In this document: in pieces, positions 58,292-64,000 of the stretch
How positions within the stretch are numbered: the stretch's first letter is position 1
Layout: each line of letters opens with the position of its first letter
DNA from: Rhodocollybia butyracea
Lineage: Eukaryota > Basidiomycota > Agaricomycetes > Agaricales > Omphalotaceae
Length of the DNA stretch: 64,000 nt
Assembly: GCA_015501585.1 (NCBI GenBank)
Contig: JADNRY010000197.1
Coordinates: 52,334-116,333 of the forward strand
Direction of reading: 5' to 3'
Made by a program: the position numbers and the translations under genes
Notes under the pieces: generated by a model
Databases searched by the model: none
What the model was told of the DNA's origin: nothing
Seen by the model: the letters and a program-made list of their open reading frames with translations, nothing else

Positions 58292-58723
58292 AGAAGGTGC
58301 GATTCATGGCGAGTTGGTTTTTCGGCCGGGATATATGTATTCCGAGTCTCCTTTCTTCTCCAATTTCCACCTACAAACTTCCCTTGCATATTCTGTTACC
58401 CAAACAACCTGTACAGGGTAGTTATATACCTGTGTAACGAGGACTGATGCGTATCTTATTTATATTTACCTTGAATAGAGTCGTCTGAATATCGCAAGAA
58501 CATCGTATCTTACTTTATACATTTCACACGGAGGTCCATATGTTCATAGCAATGTCTTGCTTCTTAGTAGCCGCGTGGTCACAGACAATAGAATCTAAGT
58601 ATCCTCTACCCTCCCACTCGTTGTCTGTGACTTTCTTGGGTAAGGGAGCCAGAAGACAAAAGCACCCAACTGGGGTTCAGCGAATCACGTAGCAGGCAGG
58701 AAGAGAAAAAAGCTATCATGCTA

Positions 58724-59600
58724 TCATGCTGTGCCCAGATATGTCACGGTAGCATTCTCTAGTAGTGACCACCAGTCAAGGAAATACATGCCTGGCCTGA
58801 AGTTTTGCCTCGCGGCCTCACACTGAGTCCACCAATCATATATGCGATGTGCATAGCCAAGTTGTGCCTCGTCTCCGCTTCCTCTTGTACATCTACGCCA
58901 AAAGATTGCCCCCTGCCTTCTAAGTTCTGAATCTATCAAGGTTCCATCAAAACGAGGTGTTTCTTCGCGCAGCGTGACCAGAAAATGGTATCAGTACGAG
59001 GCACAGAAGGAATAGTTATTTTCCTCCTGCGTGCCCATTCCCTGGAAAAGCAGACTGGGGAACGGCAGTACATTTCTGATCATTATGTATGGCTCTCGTC
59101 CAACATAGAACAAAAATGAACATGGCCAGGCATATGGGACACAATCTGAAATGGATTTGATCACAGAGAACACAGAGACAGAACACGCACGTATCGCCTC
59201 GTGTACCTTCGTAGAGTCGTTCTTCCTGTTCCTGCATGTACATCACCAAAATCAAGGAGCCAGAAACGGTCTGGAATCAAAATAGACCGAAAGAGATATA
59301 ATAAGCTCGGGGGGAAAGCGCAAACACGAAAGAGAGTTGGGAAAGAACCCAGCTGGAAAAACACTCACTTCAACACCGAAGTCAAGTCAACCCCTTGATA
59401 AGGAGGCACCCATTCCTCATCAGCTTGATCATCCGTACTCAATATCGATGCTGGGACCAAATTATTGGGTATCTCACTGTCTTTAAATAATAAATCAACG
59501 GAGAAGGGAGGAGTGGGCAGCAAGGAAAATGAGGAGCAAAAGACGATTCTAGAGCCGTATGTGTATACAATCCTACAATACTCTACTTGCCGGAACAGTC
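58724..59600 (-). pseudogene. Remnant of an unrecognised multi-copy gene
   Basis: Minus-strand pieces in order: VDLLFKDSEIPNNLVPASIL and WVPPYQGVDLTSVLK (about 59500-59370, followed by a GTGAGT donor); EQEERLYEGTRGDT (59240 region); and GAIFWRRCTRGSGDEAQLGY, then AHRIYDWWTQCEAARQNF and MYFLDWWSLLENATVTYLG (58910-58740). The sequence is protein-like and partly repeated at 39745-40120 and 63480-63650, but I do not recognise a domain. Confidence 0.35.
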
Positions 59601-59759
59601 CGTGAATCTCAGCAACACGGGAGAAGTGGGATGTTTTACATGAGTCGCAGCCAGGACAGACAGACAGAAGTACCAGAAGTATCAGCGCGAGAGCACTAAT
59701 ACCTGAAGTACGACTTTAAGATTTCCTAAGGCTATACGATCCCTTTCCAATCCAACGCT

Positions 59760-60530
59760 AACCAGAAGATGTCGGGACAAAGAGTGATGAGAGCACTGGG
59801 GCCCGAAGTTTGGAGAGAGGGCAAGAGAATGTCAAGTAATGAAACGTCTGCGAGGCGTTGGTCAAGGAAATCCAGGTGAAGATATGACGACTATGACTGT
59901 ATGACAGCATATGCGGTCTTCCCACTTCCGGTGACGCTCCTTCAACCTCCTTGTGAGCTCCTCCAACTTCCTTCACGTCAAATCCAGTTTGGCCAAGCCA
60001 AAGTAACGGCATTCGAACAGAGGTGTTCGGAAGAAAAGCGGAGGAAGTTGTGGATACTGGAAAGGTAGCCAAATGGTCGGCATCGCCCGAGTAGGTTTAG
60101 AGCAAGGGACAACGAACATGCTGAGAAAATCACGCGCGAGAAGCGGAATAGAAGGAAGAACCAAAGCGAGCTACTCACGAGTGACAATACCACCGGGCAT
60201 TCCAACATAATCACCTGCCGATCCCGCATGTTTAGATTTCACGGCCAGTTAGCACCTCGTTGAACGAGAAGCGCAAAAATATAGCGCCTTTCAAGGGTGT
60301 TGTATACTAGCTGCTGTAGCTGCCATCGCTCGTCTCTCAGCTGACTGTCTCCAACAATCTGCAGGGGCTTTGCTAGACTTGAGAACAGTTCCATCGAATC
60401 ATTGAGCTATCGGGCTGGGTGAACTGGCTTGCTCCCTGCTCCGTTTGAGTGTTGAACGTTGAACGTTGGGGTCTTTGCTGGAGGCTTTGCCCTGCTTTTT
60501 TTTTGCTTGTTATTCAGAGTTGAGATCCTA
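59760..60530 (-). pseudogene. Decayed copy of the proline-rich coiled-coil gene at 20754-21952
   Basis: The minus strand retains KQKKSRAKPPAKTP against KRNKQGKASSKD, then FDGTVLKSSKAPA, and AVKSKHAGSAGDYVGMPGGI against ALKSKHAGLGPDYGGMPVGI with the same GTGAGTAGC donor. The proline-rich exon is lost or scrambled, and several frame changes occur. A copy of the CCAAT/CACGTG motif lies upstream at 60605-60652. Confidence 0.6.
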
Positions 60531-60654
60531 ACAGAAGTTTTTTCGGAGAAAAGAACAAAGCTGGGAGTATCAGAGGTTCGCGAAAGAGAAAGCGATTGGA
60601 GCATATCGTTCGAATGTAAGCGCCAATCAAATCAGCACGTGGAATGCCGCGGAA

Positions 60655-61450
60655 AACTTTTCACTCCATTTCTTTTGGGCATCTAAGTTGCATCTAAGAG
60701 AATCTACCACCGTAACAAGCACATATTGTGGTGCTTCCTCCGAGCGTATGGTCCCCCAGCATTATTTCAGTCAACGGAAGTTTGTAGCCTTTCAACGCTA
60801 GAGCTTGCGCTCGAGTATCACAACTTCATAATACGTATCCGTTTCGAATTTTTTCGACTTTTCAAGTGAGTCCTTTATTTCCTACTGTACAGTCTACTGC
60901 AACTTGACAAATGCTCTTGTGTCAATTAAGCGATTATGGAAAATACAGTGCTTGCTTTCAGCATGATATTGACTACCGTTCGTGTAGGTACAAACTCAAA
61001 ACTGGGCCGTCCTTGTCTTCCTTAGGCTTGTGTCTCCCATCTCCCACACCACCAACTTCCGGCGCACCTTTTGCTATGTCATAACAAGGAATGAATGTTT
61101 CTTGCCGAGCTTAGAGTCAAAAACGACCCCGTAATCTACACGTGCACACCATACCCGCATGTACCGCACTCTGGCTGCAACCCAGCCCTATATGTGCTAC
61201 GAAGTACTGTAACTCATTGGCTACCTCCGCTCTACCTAGTGCTAGTGATTAGTAGGCCAAAGTCACTGAGGTTGGACCCAGGTAAAGAATACTTGAAAGA
61301 GGAGGAGGCGTTTTTTTTAAACATGCGTTTCGGTATGCCTCTGCAGCCCACCATGAAAAGTGGCTCATATTGAAACCGTGACTGTCATGGACCCAGCATG
61401 GCGCGCGGGTGCACCACTCTATATAAGTACAAACAACCCTTTACTGCAAC
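60655..61450. other. Intergenic DNA, 3' of SSP-5
   Basis: 61200-61290 resembles the CTAGTAGGCCAAAGTCACTG repeat also found near 55300 and 63030. No gene seen. Confidence 0.3.
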
Positions 61451-61452
61451 CT

Positions 61453-62504
61453 CTATGCACCCTGTCCGACAGAGCTGGGGACTGTCGGCGTGATCGCATG
61501 GTGTCGAGTAAGCTGGTAATAAAGATCATGCAAAGCCAGGAAATCGGCCTTGAATTGTCCGTTGAACTCATCTTTAATCGTGTCCCATTCTTTGCCCATC
61601 GCAATGGCCATAGGGTACTCCCAGTTTGTCCATCTGTCGGTTTGCTGGTGCTTGGGTCTGCCTATGATCTTTTCACCCCTAAACTTGTTGAAAGCTGGCC
61701 TGCCTGGGATGATGCCAACATAAACCTTGTATGATCCAAAGGTATCAGACATCTCCACCGGCCATAATCCCTGATCTGTCATTTCGTCTAGTAAAGCATA
61801 TGTGAGAGATGCAAAGAAAACCAGATCCGGGAACGAGAACTCACAAAGATGACCTCTTGCTAACCACCCAAAACATGGATTGACCACAGTACAATCTTTG
61901 TATCGGACGAGAGTGAAATAAATCCATTTCCTCAAATCCCCACCTAAGCTTGTGTCTAGTAAAATCCGACCTCTGTATTCTGGGGTTAGGCCACCCTCAA
62001 GGTTCACATTGAAGCCTTCAGCAAAGATCCACCTAGTGAACAGTACTTGGTTTGAACGTGAAATTTTCAAGTCAGGAGTGGCCGACCCATTCTGTCAATA
62101 AAGGTCACGATAGGAGGAGAAGGAAGAGGAGAAAGATTAGGAATCTGGAAATATGTATTAGGTATGGTACGACTATGTGGTACAATATTTACCCCGTTCG
62201 AGTTTGTTTTTAGTTTCTTCGATGGCCTCCCAATATCATTTGATACAGATGTCCTCCCAGCCAACGTTTGAGGCGGTTTAGGTGTCTTTCTAACCGGCTT
62301 CCTCCAAGACGGCCCTGGCGGCACACCTGGGTGACTCTGTAATGTATCGGATTGACGAGGTGCTAGCTGCAATACATGAATTAAGCTGATAGCGCACAAC
62401 CAATATAAAACCTGTTTTACCTCTAGCACTGGCATCGGGAACACAGCAAGTATGGAGCTCGCTAGGAGCGTGAAAAGAAGGAGAAGGAGAGTAGTAGAAC
62501 GCAT
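61453..62504 (-). CDS. SSP-5: small secreted protein of the same unnamed family
   Basis: The ATG at 62504 opens MRSTTLLLLLFTLLASSILA. Exon 2 (LAPRQSDTLQSHPGVPPGPS onward) ends in GRPSKKLKTNSNG, a short monopartite NLS-like patch. Using an acceptor ATTGACAG near 62095, exon 3 continues in frame as NGSATPDLKISRSNQVLFTR, WIFAEGFNVNLEGG, YRGRILLD, DLRKWIYFTLVRYKD and DCTVVNPCFGWLARG. Exon 4 has SYKVYVGIIPGRPAF, GKEWDTIKDEFNGQF and the end PTVPSSVGQGA (stop at 61453). A direct reading through the upstream in-frame VTFIDRMG would need a frameshift. This is the most diverged member; it keeps all four exons and the conserved cysteines. Confidence 0.75.
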
Positions 62505-62609
62505 GTTTGAGAATTATAAGAATAGAATATAGAAAGGAATACAGATTGACCAGCAAGCTGTATTTGAGTGCGGGACTGAACCGGCAGAACTACAGGAACA
62601 TTTCAATCC

Positions 62610-62625
62610 ACTCGCTTTTATAAGG
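62610..62625 (-). promoter_or_regulatory. SSP-5 TATA box
   Basis: TTATAAAAGCGAGTGG on the minus strand, about 112 bases before the ATG. The shared leader CAGCTTGCTGGTCAATCTG lies at about 62545-62565. Confidence 0.6.
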
Positions 62626-62639
62626 GCTAATTCCAAATT

Positions 62640-64000
62640 TCGGGAGGTACCCCCGAGTGCATCATGATGGAAACTGATACGTATGCTCAGGTTTGATCTT
62701 GATAGCAGGGTCCGGCCCTTTTATTTGTCGCATCTAATCAGCTCTAATCAGTCTAAATCTCGGATTCTGTGCTATTCTGTGATTGGTCCAGGTACAACGG
62801 CGTGTATTGTTGGACAAGGGGGGACGACTACTACAGTCAAATAGACAAGACTTGAATCAGTGATCTTCATGAAATTCGAACTTGGGAGGCGTCCATTCCT
62901 CATATTTCATCTGTTCAATAGTTGTTGAATCTGCATTCAGGGTGTGAGGTGAACGGTGGCCATCTGAAAGTTGCATTAATGCTACTAGTACTGTAGCTCA
63001 CCTAGCGACCTCGGCTCTACCTCTAGTAAGCCAAAGTCACTGAACATGGACCCAGGTCCAACCCATGCACTCTTACGCTCCCAATGAGCTGGGAACAGGT
63101 ACTCCAGACACAGACTTGTAGCCCTTAAAACTGGTGGACCGAGTCCGGTTTTGTAGGTCCGCAGGACCTACTTACCTGAACCATTTGGCGTTGAACTTTC
63201 ACCACTAGAATTATCAAATACATAGTATTCGACTCTCACTCACGAGTCCGATAATCATAATGCAAATCTATTAAACAGGAATAACGAAAAATAAAAAAGC
63301 AGTTTGAGATAACACTACTTACTACCGTAGATATACTTATTTTGACTGAGAAGAGAGCCAAAGGTTGGACTTTGAATACTGGGATGGATATAACAAGTGA
63401 GAAATAAAATGCTTAGTGTATGTATGTAGAGACGCATCAAAATACCAGGCTCGTGGACCTGTTGGAGTCATTCTGCTTGTTCTTGTATACGCATTGCTAG
63501 AATCAAAGAGTCAGAAACATCCGGGAATCACAAGTAGATCGAAAGAAGTATATGATGGATCAAAAGGAAAGCGAAAACACGAAAGAGACCATGCCACAGT
63601 CAACATTCTTGAGCCCCGGATCCAAAGCTTCCCTTGATGGAACGCACCAATTCCCAGACGGAATCAGCGACTTGAACGGCCGTATTTAACACTCTCAAGC
63701 TTATATCCAGATTGATTCAGTACCAGAGCGCCTGTGTGGACAGTTGAGGAGGTCTCTGGGAAAAACCCGATCGTGTAAGTAAAAGTACCCCCCCACAATA
63801 GGGCGAGTATTATTGATCATGACAGATATAGACTTTACCGGAACTTTCAACTACTAGTACTACATAAACAATAATAGAACAACTTAACCCAGAGGGACTC
63901 AACAGAGCGAGACAACCGCATCGTAGTACTCTAATGTGTAGCTAAACTTCCCAAAAAACCTTTGGAGAAATAATCTCCCCATACTTATGGTCCCCTCAGC
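62640..64000. other. Intergenic DNA with old repeat pieces
   Basis: 62985-63115 belongs to the CTCGGCTCTACCTCTAGTAA repeat. 63480-63620 resembles 39745-39850 and 59240-59340 (shared AATCAA.GAG..AGAAAC and CGAAAACACGAAAGAGA strings). No intact gene. Confidence 0.4.

Noticed and set aside
1..64000. CRISPR arrays, tRNA or rRNA genes, bacterial operons
   Set aside because: No regular short repeats with spacers, no tRNA A/B box pairs and no rRNA sequence recognised; the spliced genes are fungal.

Overview
This window looks like nuclear DNA of an agaric-type basidiomycete (Agaricomycetes). Genes are broken by many short introns of about 50-60 bases with GT...AG ends. Recognisable products include a DUF6534-type membrane protein, mitochondrial PGS1, GH51 arabinofuranosidases and a PhyH-type oxygenase. 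The mobile DNA includes a Plavaka-type transposon and a non-LTR retrotransposon. I saw no tRNA, rRNA or CRISPR. Exon boundaries were read by eye from reading frame and splice signals; nothing was computed.

Layout. 0-11 kb: a minus-strand phytanoyl-CoA-dioxygenase-like gene, then two tandem GH51 alpha-L-arabinofuranosidase genes about 5.0 kb apart. 11.4-13.4 kb: PGS1. 13.5-17.7 kb: two inverted copies of a 1.1 kb element, one split by a 1.87 kb insertion. 18-27.5 kb: a minus-strand cluster of a small secreted protein family (here SSP-1 to SSP-3), a proline-rich coiled-coil gene, and partial tandem copies of SSP 3' parts. 27.65-35.14 kb: a DDE transposon with a transposase and an Ulp1-like protease, carrying an LTR-like insertion. 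35.2-39.0 kb: a decayed LINE. 39.2-42.5 kb: dispersed repeats and a near-perfect 2 kb palindrome. 42.95-49.0 kb: a complete-looking Plavaka transposon. 49.7-54.6 kb: SSP-4, whose second intron holds two transposons. 56.6-58.3 kb: a DUF6534 gene. 58.7-60.5 kb: gene remnants. 61.4-62.5 kb: SSP-5.

The most interesting part is the SSP family. It has five loci, each with a signal peptide, a lysine-rich nuclear-localisation-like linker, a shared domain built around DC-x5-C-x2-W-[IL]-A, and a shared TATA-type promoter. This is the pattern expected of an expanding, lineage-specific effector-like family in repeat-rich DNA. I cannot assign it a known family or a function. GH51 suggests arabinan/arabinoxylan side-chain breakdown, and PGS1 is core mitochondrial lipid metabolism. 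Otherwise the genes do not form an evident pathway; the window is mostly a record of segmental duplication and nested transposition.
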